From positions 30,670,614-30,734,613 of the forward strand of contig OX411547.1 of NCBI GenBank assembly GCA_948146395.1: 64,000 bases of DNA. The letters run 5' to 3'. Positions 1-13,700 of this stretch are shown one piece after another. Both the position numbers and the translations under genes were made by a program. The stretch's first letter is position 1; the number at the start of each line of letters is the position of its first letter. The notes below the pieces were generated by a model, which was not told the DNA's origin, made no database searches, and saw only the letters and a list, made by a program, of their open reading frames with translations. This stretch comes from Fragum whitleyi (lineage: Eukaryota; Mollusca; Bivalvia; Cardiida; Cardiidae).

Positions 1-24
1 GTCTCAAATTCAAATAATTCATTG

Positions 25-105
25 CCTCAGTGGCCTAATGGTATGAGCACTCAACTTATGACTGTGGTTGGAGCCCCAATGTCGCTGGGTTGGGTTCATG
101 AGCAA
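25..105 (+). repeat. tRNA-like SINE head remnant
   Basis: TGGCCTAATGGTATGAGCAC resembles a pol III A box and GGGTTGGGTTCATG a decayed B box 30-40 bp later. No complete tRNA fold is seen, so a decayed SINE is more likely than a gene. Confidence 0.25.
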
Positions 106-276
106 AAAACTTAAAAGCCTTCCCAACTGTAAAATCTGTAAAATCAGGTAGAAGTGGGTTTAAACCTCTGCCTCTCTCTCAGGGACATGAAAACATCTGG
201 ATTTTGAGTGTTTAAGAGCGAATCAATAAGCTTTCATTGAAAATTGGATTTGAATAAATAAGTTTAACTTAATTTA

Positions 277-1090
277 AACAAGAGGACCATGATGGTTCCA
301 TATTTCTAACTTGAGTCTCTTTGACCACTTGGATGTGTCTAAACCTAATTTGACGGGGGCGTAAACTTACACATGCTGCAAACATGTGAAAGCTGTCTGT
401 CTTCTGGTTTCAGAGAAGAAGGCTTTTAAATGTTTCCTTTTTTCTATGTAAAACGGGATACCCCAAGGCATAGCTACAATTTGACTCCAAGGGGCATGAT
501 ATGAAGAAACTTGACAAAGCTTGATTCGATTATTCTACATACCAAATATGAAAGCTTTCTGCCTTCTGGTTTCAGAGAAGAAGATTTTCCTTATTGTTCC
601 TAATTGAAGGACATAAGGGTAAGCCTTGGGGAAACCCAATTTAAATTCAAGGGTAAGGTATGACCAAACTTGTTAGTGGTTAAAATGATACTGCATACCA
701 AATATTTAAGCTGTCTACCTTCTGGTTTCAGAGAAGATGGTGTTTTAAGAATTCACTCTTTGTTTCTATTTCAAAACCTAAATTTGGGCACAGAGTGTTA
801 TATAAACAAACTTGATTAGGGTCAACTAGATGATGTTACATACCAAATATGAAAGCTGTCTGACAAATTATCTTCCTTTTAGGTGTCAATGAAACAAGAG
901 ACAATGTTGAATTTCATTTGTCTGAACATTTTATGTATAACTTGATCCAAGAAGCATTTCTGCCAAGTTTCATCAAAATTGGGCCTCTAGGTTTAGGGAA
1001 GATGTTTAAAGAAATTGTTTGTGATGGAAGACACACATTAAACAATCACGATAGTTCACTTTAAGCACTTTGTGCTCAGACAAGCTAAAA
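277..1090 (+). mobile_element. family A element, diverged copy
   Basis: It starts ACAAGAGGACCATGATGG and ends TTAAGCACTTTGTGCTCAGA then CAAGCTAAAA, a worn form of the family A 3' hairpin. The core has about four units of roughly 155 bp marked by CTTCTGGTTTCAGAGAAGA (~410, ~563, ~720, decayed at ~850). It is the oldest-looking family A copy here. Confidence 0.7.
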
Positions 1091-1267
1091 TGACATTATC
1101 CTCCTTGAGAGTAGGGATTGCTCTCACAAAGGAGAAAAAACATGTAAAGTTTCAATCAAATATCCTCAAAATCACTTAGACATGACGAAGTTTAAAGTTT
1201 GCCACACCACAAAGGCCTACAACTATGCCTTGCAGAGATGATGACCGGGATATTATAATAACTCAAC

Positions 1268-1530
1268 TTATTTTTTTTTTTTTTCTTTATTTATTTACTC
1301 GGGGATAACACAATAAAGGGTTGAATGACTCTTATTTCCATCGTGGTCCTAACTCTTTCAGATCTAATCCTGCACATAGAGAGGTAATGGTTTCTAACCA
1401 CTGCTACCCAGTTTTACAGCTGGGTGGCTTTGGGCCCTGTCTGTAAAGTGTCCTGCGCAAATACACTACTCGAACCTGCAACCACCAGGTTATGAGTCAA
1501 GCGCGCTAACCACTCGGCAAACGAGCCAGA
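1268..1530 (-). mobile_element. tRNA-derived SINE, minus strand
   Basis: Read on the minus strand, the head at 1527 has an A box (GCCGAGTGGTTAGCGCGC) and a B box (GCAGGTTCGAGTAG) at tRNA-Leu/Ser-like spacing. A ~160-bp body and an A-rich tail (T run 1270-1284 on plus) follow. It lies just downstream of the ACADL exon, in the terminal intron. Confidence 0.65.
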
Positions 1531-1574
1531 GGAGTCAAAGCAGCGAAGCTAAAAATATAATTGAAAACAATTAC

Positions 1575-1702
1575 CAGTATTTTGACATAGAGGCTTGTTC
1601 TGTATCTAATCCCTTCTCATTGTGTAGGGCTAAACATCTGTCAACAAATGCTCGTCCAATACAGATTTCTGTCTTCATCTCAGCCAGCTTATGTTGGGTG
1701 GT
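1575..1702 (-). CDS. ACADL: ACADL exon, last one inside the window
   Basis: 128 nt. The acceptor is TGTTTAG and the donor TG|GTAATT. It encodes TTQHKLAEMKTEICIGRAFV through EQASMSKY with a split Trp codon. The missing C-terminal exon(s) should begin with the A(S/E)DLQN-type helix left of the window. Confidence 0.92.
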
Positions 1703-4700
1703 CTAAACAAGAAGTATATTCTTAACCCTTTCCTGTTTAATCTCTGCTTTTTACATGTCTGTGATTTTATGATTGAGAAAACATTGTGAAAAAAGAAGAA
1801 ATTGCTTCTGACAAGCAATTTCTTCTTTATCCACACTATTTTCTACCCTACTAATTCGTTATTTTTCAAATTAAATCCACTTTAAATTTTCGTCTGCAAA
1901 ACCTTTGAATTTGGACAGGTCCAAAATTTTGTAAAACAGGAAAGGGTTAACTCTTGTCAATCAGAATTTCAGATTTGTTTAAATCATATTGACAAATCTT
2001 GGGAAAATTCAACCATTCCAGTTTTTTGACAACAAAGAAGAAGAAAGCAGGTAGTATAGGCTAGGATCAGACTGCAAATCTGTGCAGGCTGATCTTTATC
2101 TATACAGTCTGGCAAAGTGTTGGGTACAGCAGATGAAAAACTGAACAGCAATGAGAATTGAGACATGAGCACCGTCCACAGGTGCGATGCTCGGCTGCAG
2201 ATGCTGGATAATCCACAAAAATCTAATTCAAAAAGGGGGCATAACTTTTGCAAAAATACTTCCAGAGTTATCCCCCTTGATAGTCTGGATAGCTCTTGTA
2301 ATGGTGAACACACATGAAAGTTTCATAAAGATATCTTCAATAACAAGAGCCATGTTGGACATGGGCATAAGTCCCCTACCGGCTTTGTTTGTCTCAATGT
2401 TTTCCCACGCCAATTCTATCAGGGACGTCAAAACCAGGTCTTGTTAAAGGGTTAAACAAGACTTACATGAGTTGTTGTCTCTGCTGTGCCCACTATACAA
2501 TTCATGGAAGCAATAGACAGATGCAAGAAAAAGTATCAATAACAGTTACCTTGTCTGATCCAAGATGTTTTTCTTCAGTCTTGTTGGTAAGAAATGAGAA
2601 CTTTCACTGGAGGTGATTAATAGTGCTGCATCACCACCCTGACTAACATGGCTTATAATTTTTTTTTACATTTTAAAACAGGTTTCATCAAGTTAGCTTG
2701 CTTAGTTATTAAGTTATTGCAGGATCCATTTTTTGCCATATTTTCACTATTTCCGTTACCATAGCAACCGCACTTTTTGTCAAAGAACAAAGATAAAATG
2801 ACGTGCATAATCTACACATTGCCATCTAGTCATATACCAAGTCTAATCAAATTAGCTTGCTTACTTAATAACTTATCGCAGGATCCAATATTTTTTGCCA
2901 TATTTTCACTATTTCCGTAACCATAGCAACAACAATTTTAGTCTAAAAACAAAAATAAAATTATGTGCATAATCTACACATTGCCATATAGTCATATACC
3001 AAGTCTCATCAAACTAGCTTGCTTAGTTATTATCTTATCGCAGGATCCCATTTTTGGCCATATTTTCACTATTTCTGTAACCATAGCAACCTCAATTTAA
3101 GTCGAAAAACAAAAATAAAATGATGTGCATAATCTACACATTGCCATCTCGTCATATACCAACTTTCATCAAAAACGCTTGCTTAGTTATTAAGTTATCG
3201 CGGGATCCAGATTTGAGCGGACAGACGGACGGACGGACGGACAGACGGATGGACGGACGGACGGACAGACGGACGGACAGATGGACGGACAGACGGAGGG
3301 CAAACCTATAGTCCCCTCCGGTGTGAACACCGGTAGGGGACTAACAATAGACATATGACCAAGGTGAAAGTTTATCACACCAACACAATATCATCAGGTG
3401 AGCTAATAAAGAAATCCAAACTAAAAGTAAGGAGTCCAAAATTTTATACTGGGGAGGAACCATTGTGGAAATGACAAAGTTGCTTTTTACTAGCATTTAT
3501 TCTTTTCCTAAATAATTCCTCCCCAATTTTAAGATGGTTTCCTTACAAAATAACTGATAAATGTTTGTCTGCAAAAACTGAAGTATTGAGAAGGTCAAAA
3601 ATTTTGAAAGGATTGAAAAGGAAAATGCCTTACTCATTTGTTTGTCAGCATATTCTCATATGATGGGGGACCATCAGATTTCTCCCTTGCAAAATAAAGG
3701 AGTCATACCTAAAAAATAAGGAGTCTCAACTCCCAGACTCCCATAAGTATCAAACCTTGTAATTCTTGTAGAATGGAAGACAATTACCAAAGAGATAAGT
3801 ATACTGTATCTTTTGGAGTGAAGGTACTCTTAATTTGTTTATTAATAAAAGAATGAGAAGGGATTTAGTATGACATCTACAAAACAGGGTTCAAAGAACT
3901 CAATTGTAAGGTGTATGGGGGTTCTTGCTTAAGGTTTGGGAGTCCTCATTTAAATGATGACTCTTATTTTTTAGCTATGAATAATCCTTACAGTTTTGTA
4001 TAAATATTGAAAGATTCTCTAGATAAAGCTGAATGTATTTGATAAATACATATCTCTGGAGATTACTTTCAGGAAAGAATTTATGAAGTTTAAACAGTCT
4101 TATGATGCTGATCCCACGAGGTGCCTTGGTACTCTCATCTGATTGACTGTGTTGAGAGTCCTGGCTACTCATTTGTGAATCTCAGACTTGCAGAACCTGT
4201 GTCCCTTAATATCCTGACATGCACATGAGTCCTTTTATGGCTATTCAATAATTGGCACTTAAAATGGATTTTTATCTAAATGGTACACCATATATTAAAT
4301 TTACCTGTAGACTAGAAATGGTCTTTCCAAATGCCTTTCTTTCTTTCACATACTTTCTAGTTTCCTCAAACATGAATTCACAAGAAGCCTGGGCCATGTC
4401 TGCAATAAGAAGTCTCTCCTGGGGCAGTTCTTGCATGAGATAGTAGAAGCCCTTGTTCACACCACCAAGTAAGGCACTGGCTGGGAGTCGAACATCCTCA
4501 AAGAACAACTCTGCTGTGTCCTGTATGAAACATTAAATACAGAGGATAATGACTGAATATTTCAGTGAAAAAAAAAGCTATTTTATCACAAGCAACAGAG
4601 CCACAAGTTAAAAAAAATATTTTGCTGTTCATAAAATAAAAGATATATCCATCTTCCATTTTAAGGTAGTGGACCCATAATAGTTCTGTAACATTTCAGA

Positions 4701-7700
4701 CCATGTATTCTTTCACAATGTTAACCGAGGTTTCCTAATGAAAATCATTAGGAAACCTCGGTTAACATTGTTCAAGTTCCCTACTTCTGAGACGTTACAA
4801 AACTAATGTGTGTCTACTACCTTAAAACAGAAAAGAGGTGGTAAAGTGTCACAAGATAACCCCCCACCCCCCCTTGCAGTGCTGGATGCCAAAGTATAAA
4901 CAAGACCACCGCCTACAGATGCAATGGTCCGCTGGAGAAGCTGGATGATGCAAAAATTCTAAGTCGAAAAAGGGGCATAATTTTTACAAATTGTTTCCAG
5001 AGTAATACCATTATGATTTCTCTCCCCCAAGACCAGATAACATTGTATTAAAGACTAACATATGCGAGTCTTCTTTTCATTAGTGCAATTACTTTTCGGG
5101 TCTTGAAATTGCATGAAACTCTTAGAAGATTCAAAGAAATTTGGATGAAAGTACAAGAACTGTTTAGATAATGAAAATTGTGTCATAAAATAAACTGCCT
5201 GATAATGTCTCAGTTATCAGGCAAGTGATATCAAGTCAATACAGAATTTATCACATTATGAATTTGAACTACAAATACCCACAAAACAGAAAAATCTACA
5301 GAAGTTTGACCTAAACAGATAAACTTTTCACATGACTTTTACTTTGTTATTTGCAGGTGTGTATCAATCTATCGCAAGGCCAAGTAATGAGCTTCATATC
5401 TTGAATAGATTGGACTTGTATTGTTTCCGTGTAACCATGGCACCTTCAGATGCATATCAAGGACATGATAATCATTACACACATTACCCAAGTGCATAAT
5501 ACAAGTAAATCCTCTTTCAAAAAATATCATTGATGAATGGTCATAACATCGAAACTACAGCTTATTGAAGCTGTAGTAACGATGTTTTGATAATTCACCA
5601 ATGCTAAAATCATAACAAGAGGACCCTGAGGGCCCTAAATCGCTCACCTGATATTTCAAGTAAATTATCATTAAGACTCCTTTTCCCATGATACGGCATG
5701 AACCTTCCCATTTTCAACAGAGTTCATTCTTGTGACCTGGCAAACATTTTGATCAAGTTTCATGAAGATTGGACAATATTTGTGGCGTCTGGAGCTCTTA
5801 CGAGAAAATCGTCATTAAGGCCCCTTTTCCCGTGATATGGAACGGATACTTCCCATTTTCAAAAGAGTTCATCCTCATGACCTAACAAACATTCTGACAA
5901 AGTTTCATGATGATTGGACCATATTTGTGGCTTCTAGAGTCTAAACAAAAAAATTGTCATTAAGGCCCCTTTTCCCGTGACATGGCACGAATCCTTCCCA
6001 TTTTCAATAGACTGTATCCTCATGACCTAACAAACATTCTGACCATGTTTCATGAAGATTGGACCATATTTGTGGCTTCTAGAGTGTAAACAAGAAATTT
6101 GTGATTAAGGCCCCTTTTCCCATGATATGGCACGGATCCTTTCCATTTGAGCAATTTTAACAAGGGACCACCCAAGGAATATTTCTGCCAAGTTTTGTTG
6201 ATTTTGACTCATAAGTTAATTTGTTTGTTTGAATGGGTTTTGCGCCGCTTTCAACAATTTCGCAGTTATATCGCGGCGGTCGGAGCACCTCACAATGGAT
6301 TCGTGGTATTTCTTTCACCTGTACTACCATTACACCCTTTCCTAGCCTCCGACTGCTATCTCACATAGGTTTACGATTATCTACCCATTGGTGAGAGACG
6401 ACTCATAAGTTAAGGAGGAGATGATGTTTAAAGAAATTGTTGACAAAATTGTCATTAAGGCCCCTTTTCCCGTGATATGCAACGGATCCTTTCCATTTTC
6501 AATAGAGTTCATCCTCATGACCTTACAAACATTCTGACAAAGTTTCATGAAGATTGAACCATATTTGTGGCTTCTAGAGTGTAAACAAGAAAATTGTCAT
6601 TAAGGCCCCTTTTCCCGTGATATGCACGGATCCTTTCCATTTGAGCAATTTTTACAAGGGACCCATAAGTTTAGGAGGAGATGTCGTTTAAAGAAAAAGT
6701 TGACGCAGTGACGGACAGATGGACAGACGGACGCCGGACATTGATCGATCACAATAGCTCCCTTGAGCACTTCGTGCTCAGGACTGGTGAGCTAAAAAGG
6801 GGGAGCAAGTGGATGGCATCTTTTGTCACAGTCAACATATCACCTATATCGTATATATTTTTTGCTGGTTGTCTTCTGAATGTATAAATTTCAAAAACTC
6901 CAGTTATGCCCTTGTATTTTTTTTATTTCATCATATTTATCATTATAAGTGACACAAATGAATCTTGAAAGGAAAAACTTTCAAGCTAAATCTATCAAAG
7001 CAGTGATTTCATCATTTTGATAATATCCCAATTTACAGAGAAATTATCAACAGGTAATCACCTGAGAAATCTTGATAATCCACTGCAAAGCATAGCAATA
7101 GACCGTCTACCAATGTCTTCACTTGAATAAGGGGAAAAATCTTAGTTTATTTCTAAAGTGATCATTGTGTGAAAAGGTTCTAGTGAATGCCTTTAAAGAT
7201 ACAGGAGATATCACAAAATATAAAGTTTAAGGATTGATCATACCAACAAACACCTCACCAAGGCTACAGCAATACTCAGATTTTCTCTGACAACAGCCCA
7301 GCCAACAAAACTCAAATATTAGGCTATAGAATTATAGAGACACCATGATAACAGCTAACACTTAAATGAACACCATGTTAACAGCTAACGCTTAAATGAC
7401 ACTAAGAGATCTACCTGTGCTTTAAATCCAATTTTCTGTAGTTTTCTCCCTTTTATAAATCCTGGCATGCCTTCTTCAACTAAGAACAGACTGATACCAT
7501 GGGCAGCAGATTTGGCTCCTGTATCGGTGATTGCAACCACCAACACAACATCTGCCATATAACCATTGGTAATGAATACTTTACTTCCATTCAATATCCA
7601 GTCATCACCATCTTTCTTTGCATTGGTTCTGATACCTTGTAGATCACTGTAAATAGACACAGATCATTGATTTTTTTCGCCCTTGTCATGTGGAATAAAG

Positions 7701-10700
7701 CTCTTGGCAAAATTGTGGTAAAATTAAAAGTGATAAAAACACCCAGTAAAACTTTAAAGTATAATTTTAAAATTTTGTAGTAAAATAAACCCCGCCCTAC
7801 CAAACCAATATTTTGAGATCAACCAAAATTTCTTGAACAATGTAAGTAAAGGTTCACCCGAGGAACATTCTTGCCAAGCTTTGTTGATATAGGGCAAATA
7901 ATTTCCAAGAAATTGAGATTTTAAAGTGAAATCAAGCCCTGTCCTGCCATGCCCATATTTTAGGTCAATCAAAATTTCTCGAACATTATAATTAAAGGTT
8001 CATCTAAATATCATTTCTGCCAAGTTTCATCGGATTTGGGTCAATGTTTTGAGAGAAGATTTAAAGGTTTAATAATGACAAGAGGACCGTTGGCCCTGGG
8101 TCGCTCACCTGAGAAAAAAGCTTCATTACCTAGGTATGTCCATGCAACCCCAGAAAAAGAGATTTTCACTTATTCAATCAGATAACATTTGAAATAATCC
8201 CCCCCCTCTGCTCCTCCCCTGGTCATTATTTATTCAAGCTTTTTTCATAAATGATTTGTGATCAGCTAATCTATGCCAGATATACAGGCTGAGTCTGAGA
8301 CTTTTAAAGTTTTCTTTAATGAGTTGATCAATCCATGTCAAAGATACAGGCTGTAGGGATTCAAAGTTCTCAACAAAGCACTCCCCCCTCCCCCAAGATG
8401 CTCTGCACCTGGTGAATCTACAGTCATGATTTTATTTAATTCAATTAATGTCCATATGCTGGTCATCCATACCAATTTTCAAGTCTGTAGGACTCCTGGT
8501 TTATTAGAAGAAGTTTAAAGATTTCAAAAATGATCCAAAGTACTACCCCCTCCCCGAGACACTCAGCACCTGGTGACCCTACAGTCATGATTTTAGCTAT
8601 TTTTATTAATGTCAATATATTGATCACCCATGACAATTTTCAAGTCTGTAGGGTTCCTGATCCAGGAGAAGAATAAGGTTAAAGATTTCAAAATTGATCC
8701 AAAGTACTACCCCATCCCCCTAATGCTCCGCATCTGGTGGCCCTACATTCATGATTTTAGCTATTTTATTTTAGATCCATATGCTTATCATCAATGCCAA
8801 TATTGAAGTCTGTAGGGCTCCTGGTTCATTAGAAGATGAAGGTTAAAGTAACAAAATTTTCACAAAAATACTCCCCCCTCCCCCCCTGGTGCCCCGCACT
8901 TGGTGGCATTACAGTCATGATTTCAGCTATTTTTATTAGTGTCTATGGGCTGATCCTCCATGCCAATTTTCAAGTCTGAAGGGCTTGTGGTTCAGAAGAA
9001 GAAGAAGGTTAAAGATCACAAAATTTTCACAAAAGTATTACCCTCTCCCCCTGGTGCTCGGCACCTGGTGAATCTACAGTCATGATTTAAGCTATCTTTA
9101 TAGAAGTCCATAGGCTGATCATCCATGCCAAGATTCAAATCTGTCGGGCTTCTGGTTCAGAAGAAGAAGGTTAAAGGATACAAAATTTTCACAAAAGTAC
9201 TACCCCCTCCCCCCTGGTGCTCTGCACCTGGCGGCCTAACAGATATGATTTTAGCTATTTTTATTAAGGTCTATGGGCTGATCCTCTATGCATATTTTCA
9301 AGTCTGTAGGGCTTGTGGTTCAGAAGAAGAAGAAGGTTAAAGTTTACATAATTTTCTCAAAAGTACTACCCTCTCCCCCCTGGTGCTCCGCACCTGGTGA
9401 ATCTACAGTCATGATTTTAGCTATTTTTATAAAGGTCAATATGCTGATCATCCATGCCAATATTCAAATCTGTCGGGCTCCTGGTTCATCAGAAGAAGAA
9501 GGTTAAAGATTACAAAATTTTCACAAAAGTACTACCCCCTCCCCCCTGGTGCTCTGCACCTGGTTGCCCAACACTTATGATTTTAGCTATTTTTATTAAG
9601 GTCTATGAGCTGATCCTCAATGCCAAATTTGAAGGCTGTAGGGCTTCTTATTCAGAAGAAGAAGAAGGTTAAAGATTACAAAATTTACCCAAAGTACTAC
9701 CCCCTCCCCCCTGGTGCTCTGCACCTGGTTGCCCAACACTTATGATTTTAGCTATTTTTATTAAGGTCTATGAGCTGATCCTCAATGCCAAATTTGAAGG
9801 CTGTAGGGCTTCTTATTCAGAAGAAGAAGAAGGTTAAAGATTACAAAATTTACCCAAAGTACTACCCCCTCCCCCTGGTGCTCCGCACCTGGTGGCCCAA
9901 CAGATATGATTTTAGCAATATTTATTAAGGTCTATGAGCTGATCATCCATGCCATATTTCAAGGCTGTAGGGCTGCTTGTTCAGAAGAAGAAGAATTTTA
10001 AAGATTTTCTTAAATTTTTCACTTTGGTTGCCATAGCAACCAGAGTTTTTCACCGATTTCAATTCTTTTAGCAATTCTTAAAGGGGAACACCTAAGGAAC
10101 ATTTCTGCCAAGTTAAGTTAAAATTGGCCAAGTAGTTTAGGAGGAGATATCATTTAAAGAAATTGTTGACGGACGACTGACGACGGACGACGCACGGACG
10201 ACGTACAAAAGGTGATCACAATAGCTCTCATGAGCACGTTGTGCTCAGGTGAGCTAAAAATTAGCCCTGCCCTGCCACGTCCATAATTGTGAGTCAATCA
10301 CAATTTCTTAACAAATTAAGTAAAGGTCAATCCAAGGAACATTCATGGCAATTTTTTTTAAATTGTGCCAATGGTGTTGGAGAAGATGATTTTTTTTTAT
10401 TGAAATTGTGCCAATGGTGTTGGAGAAGATGATTTTTAAAGTAAAAATAAGCCCAGTCCTGCAAAGCCCATATTTGGAGGTCAAGCAAATTTTCTTGAAT
10501 AGCTTCTGCAAAGTTTCATTAAAATCTGCCCATTGGTTTAGTAGGAGAACATGTTTAAAGAAAGTTTATGCCCACACCCATGGACACACATCAGACACAC
10601 AACCATGCCGATAGCTTGCTGGACATTAGCCAGTGGAGCTAGTAAGTGTCATCCCTCATAATAGATTTGAATATAATTCAAAAGTTCAAGCCCTGCATTC

Positions 10701-13700
10701 AGGATGACTAAACAGTGAAAAAGGTTTGCTGATTATACCCTGCTTTTCACATATGAGCACGTGCAAAATGGGATATGATTGGAAAACTGTTTGAACCTTT
10801 TTGTCATCTGAAAGCAAGGCTGATGTCCTACCTGCCTGCCCCTGGTTCTGTCATAGCTATAGCTCCTATACATTTTCCTGCAGTCATTGCTGGTATAAAC
10901 TTCTCTATCTGCTCTGGGGTGCCAAAATGACTGATATATGGCATCACTATGTCAGAATGTAAGGCAAATCCTGGACCTGAGCAATTAACGTACATTCTGA
11001 AATTAAACACAAATATTCCACAGCTTGGTGAGGTAATTTCAAATTCTTATAGTAGGGGTGTGGAATTCCCTTGCCAGACTTGCCTGAAAGAGGCTTTTCT
11101 ACCTGAAAACAAGCACATTTTTTCAAGGCTACATGTCCTTGGACAAGTAAATACCAAGAGCAAATCTTGGAATAGTACTTAATAGATAGAAGAGATTAAT
11201 AAGCTTAATGAAACTGAGTAAATCATATTTGTATCTATGGGTAGAAAACATTGTTTTTTATGAAGAAAGTGCCGAGTTTCAGCATTTTCTGCTTTAAAAA
11301 CAATATTTTCTAAAAATATATCTATTATCTTAATTAAAAGTGGACAAGTCCACTTCGATCCTGGACAGATGGATAATCACATTTTACTTGTCCAAAGACA
11401 AGTAGAGAAAATCTGTATTTCCACAACCCTGCTTATAGAGTCCAAAGATTTTCCTATTGTGTAGGTCCTCGTAAATCTTACGATATACCCTTAAGTAAAA
11501 TTGCTCAACAAATTCTGACAATTTATAATTGTTAGCTTTAACATAAATTAAAAAATTTAGTTCAAATAGCTCATCTTTTCCTGATGTCAAGTTATTTTGA
11601 AATCCATTCATAAATGTAGTATTAATGTCTCCAGAAAAAATTGGGTGAAATTACAAAACACATACACCAAAGTGAGAGCCTGACAACTACATGAATGTCT
11701 CCCTTACCAAAAAACAAAAGTTATATCTTGAAAATAAGTATATATGTAAAAATAGCTGCTTGAGTAGCTGATTTGCTCCTCAGGCCTGAATCTACTGATA
11801 TGATGAGAATTTCAGTGAATGAATGAACTACTTAATTAGTTAATTTCTATTTAAGTTAATAAATGTTTTTAAGTGTTACATGCTAAAATATTTCTGCAAA
11901 GATAAATTCAAGATTGATGAATAACATAAACAAGAGGGCCATTGGCCCTTAAGCGCTCACCTGAGGCATAATAGTTTACAAAGGAAGCAAAGTGCCAACA
12001 CTACTTATTTGAAATTCATTACTGGCTCTACAAAAGTCAAAGATATCAAGAAGACAAACATTTGAGTCAAATATACTGCCCCTAGAGTGCACACAACGTT
12101 TTTCTAGAATTTGACCCCTTGACCCCATTTTGACCCAGCTTGACCCAATTTTGATCTAGACCGAGATTTGATGGAGACAAACATCCTGACCAAGTTTCAA
12201 GACATTTGGGCCAAAAATGTGCCCTCTAGAGTGACCCCATTTTTGACTCCACTTGACCCCATGTCAAACTTGGCCGAGATTTGATGGAGACAAACATTCT
12301 GACCAAGTTTCAAGACATTTGGGCCAAAAATGTGGCCCCTAGAGTGCACACATGGTTTTTCTAAAATTTGACCCCTTGACCCCATTTTTGACCCCACTTG
12401 ACCCCATGTCAAACTTGGCCGAGATTTGATGGAGACAAACATTCTGACCAAGTTTCAAGACATTTGGGCCAAAAATGTGGCCCCTAGAGAGCACACTAGG
12501 TTTTTCTAAAATTTGACCCCTTGACCCAATTTTTGACCCCACTTGACCGAATTTTGAAGTTGGTCGAGATTTGATGGAGACAAACATTCTGATCAAGTTT
12601 CAAGACATCTGGGCCAAAAATGTGGCCTCTAGAGTGCACACAAGGTTTTTCAAAAAATTGACCCCTTGACCCATTTTTGACCCCATTTTCAACTTGACTG
12701 AAATTTGATGGAGACAAACATCCTGACCAAGTTTCAAGACATTTGGGCCAAAAATGTGGCCTCTAGAGTGCACACAAGGTTTTTCTAAAATTTGACCCCT
12801 TGACCCCATTTTTGACCCCACTTGACCCAATATCGAACTTGACCAAGATATGATGGAGATAAATATTCTGACCAAGTTTCAAGACATTTGGGCCAAAAAT
12901 GTGGCCCCAAGAGTGCACACAAGGTTTTTCTAAAATTTGACCCCTTGACCCCATTTTTGACCCCACTTGACCCAATTTCGAACTTGAACAAGATTAAAGA
13001 GACAAACATCCTGACCAAGTTTCAAGACATTTGGGCCAAAAATGTGGCCCCTAGAGAGCACACAAGGTTTTTCTTAAATTTGACCCCTTGACCCCAATTT
13101 TGACCCCACTTGACCCAATTTCGAACTTGACCGAGATTTGATGGAGACTAACATTCTGACCAAGTTTCAAGACATTTGGGCCAAAAATGTGGCCTATAGA
13201 GTGCACACAAGGTAAAGTTTGACGACGGACGACGGACGATGGACGACGGACGACGGAGGCCGGACATCAGCCCATCACAATAGCTCACCTTGAGCACTTC
13301 GTGCTCAGGTGAGCTAAAAATTGACCTCCCCCCAACATATTTTTCATCTAATCACATTAATTTGCAGCCTGATAATGGATCACCAAAGGAACATTCCAGT
13401 GAAATTTGGAAGATATCCATCAGTGAAGTTTGGTTGATATATATTGGTTAGATTGTAAGAAATTGATTTTCAAGGTTCCACTATAAAACATATAGAAATG
13501 AACCACGCCCATAAAATACATATTTTCTATCTGACCACAATAATTTTTAGTAGACTGGTAAAGGCGCAGGGCATTCTCTGGACTGAAATTTCTTTTTGCC
13601 AACACTTTTGCCAAATCGAAAAAAAATGGAGCCAAATTTGGATTTCAGACGCCAAAGTGGAGCCATTTTTCTTCTGAGAATTGTGATTGATTAAATCTCA

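Larger units (their letters stand above)
2343..3346 (+). mobile_element. family G element (Helentron/pearl-like)
   Basis: It starts ACAAGAGCCATGTTGGACAT, with palindrome CCATGTTGGACATGG, then AGTCCCCTACCGG. It ends in hairpin CCGGTGTGAACACCGG followed by TAGGGGACTAA. The terminal design is the same as family A with different letters. The core is 2721-3215, with a GGAC/CAGA microsatellite at 3216-3300. Confidence 0.8.
2165..3410 (+). mobile_element. older family F element, split by family G
   Basis: The left half (2165-2342) has CTCGGCTGCAGATGCTGGAT, GGGGGCATAACTTTTGC and TTATCCCCCTTGATAGTCTG. The right half resumes at about 3347 with ATAGACATATGACCAAGG and TTTATCACACCAACACAA. The second F copy at 15779-16300 is uninterrupted at this site. 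Confidence 0.6.
7750..10640 (+). mobile_element. older family B-like element, split by family A
   Basis: Units with CCTGCCATGCCCATATTTTA, ATCAAAATTTCT and TTTCATCGGATTTGGGT lie at 7750-8076 and resume at 10261. The 3' end CATGCCGATAGCTTGCTG then CAGTGGAGCTAG is a worn family B end. The element at 8077-10260 sits inside it. Confidence 0.55.

Noticed and set aside
3120..3378. Arg/Asp-rich and Pro/Ser/Val/Cys-rich ORFs over the GGAC repeat
   Set aside because: Translation of a microsatellite; same at 27700-27840 and 15900-16100.
9000..9995. CRISPR-like or centromeric array
   Set aside because: Units are adjacent without unique spacers, 145-165 bp long, bounded by transposon ends, in a eukaryotic genome.
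12197..13018. Minus-strand ORFs of 70-90 codons in the 12-13 kb array (and likewise 23900-26003)
   Set aside because: The reading frame follows the 145-bp monomer; each ORF crosses monomer borders and is broken by ordinary monomer variation.
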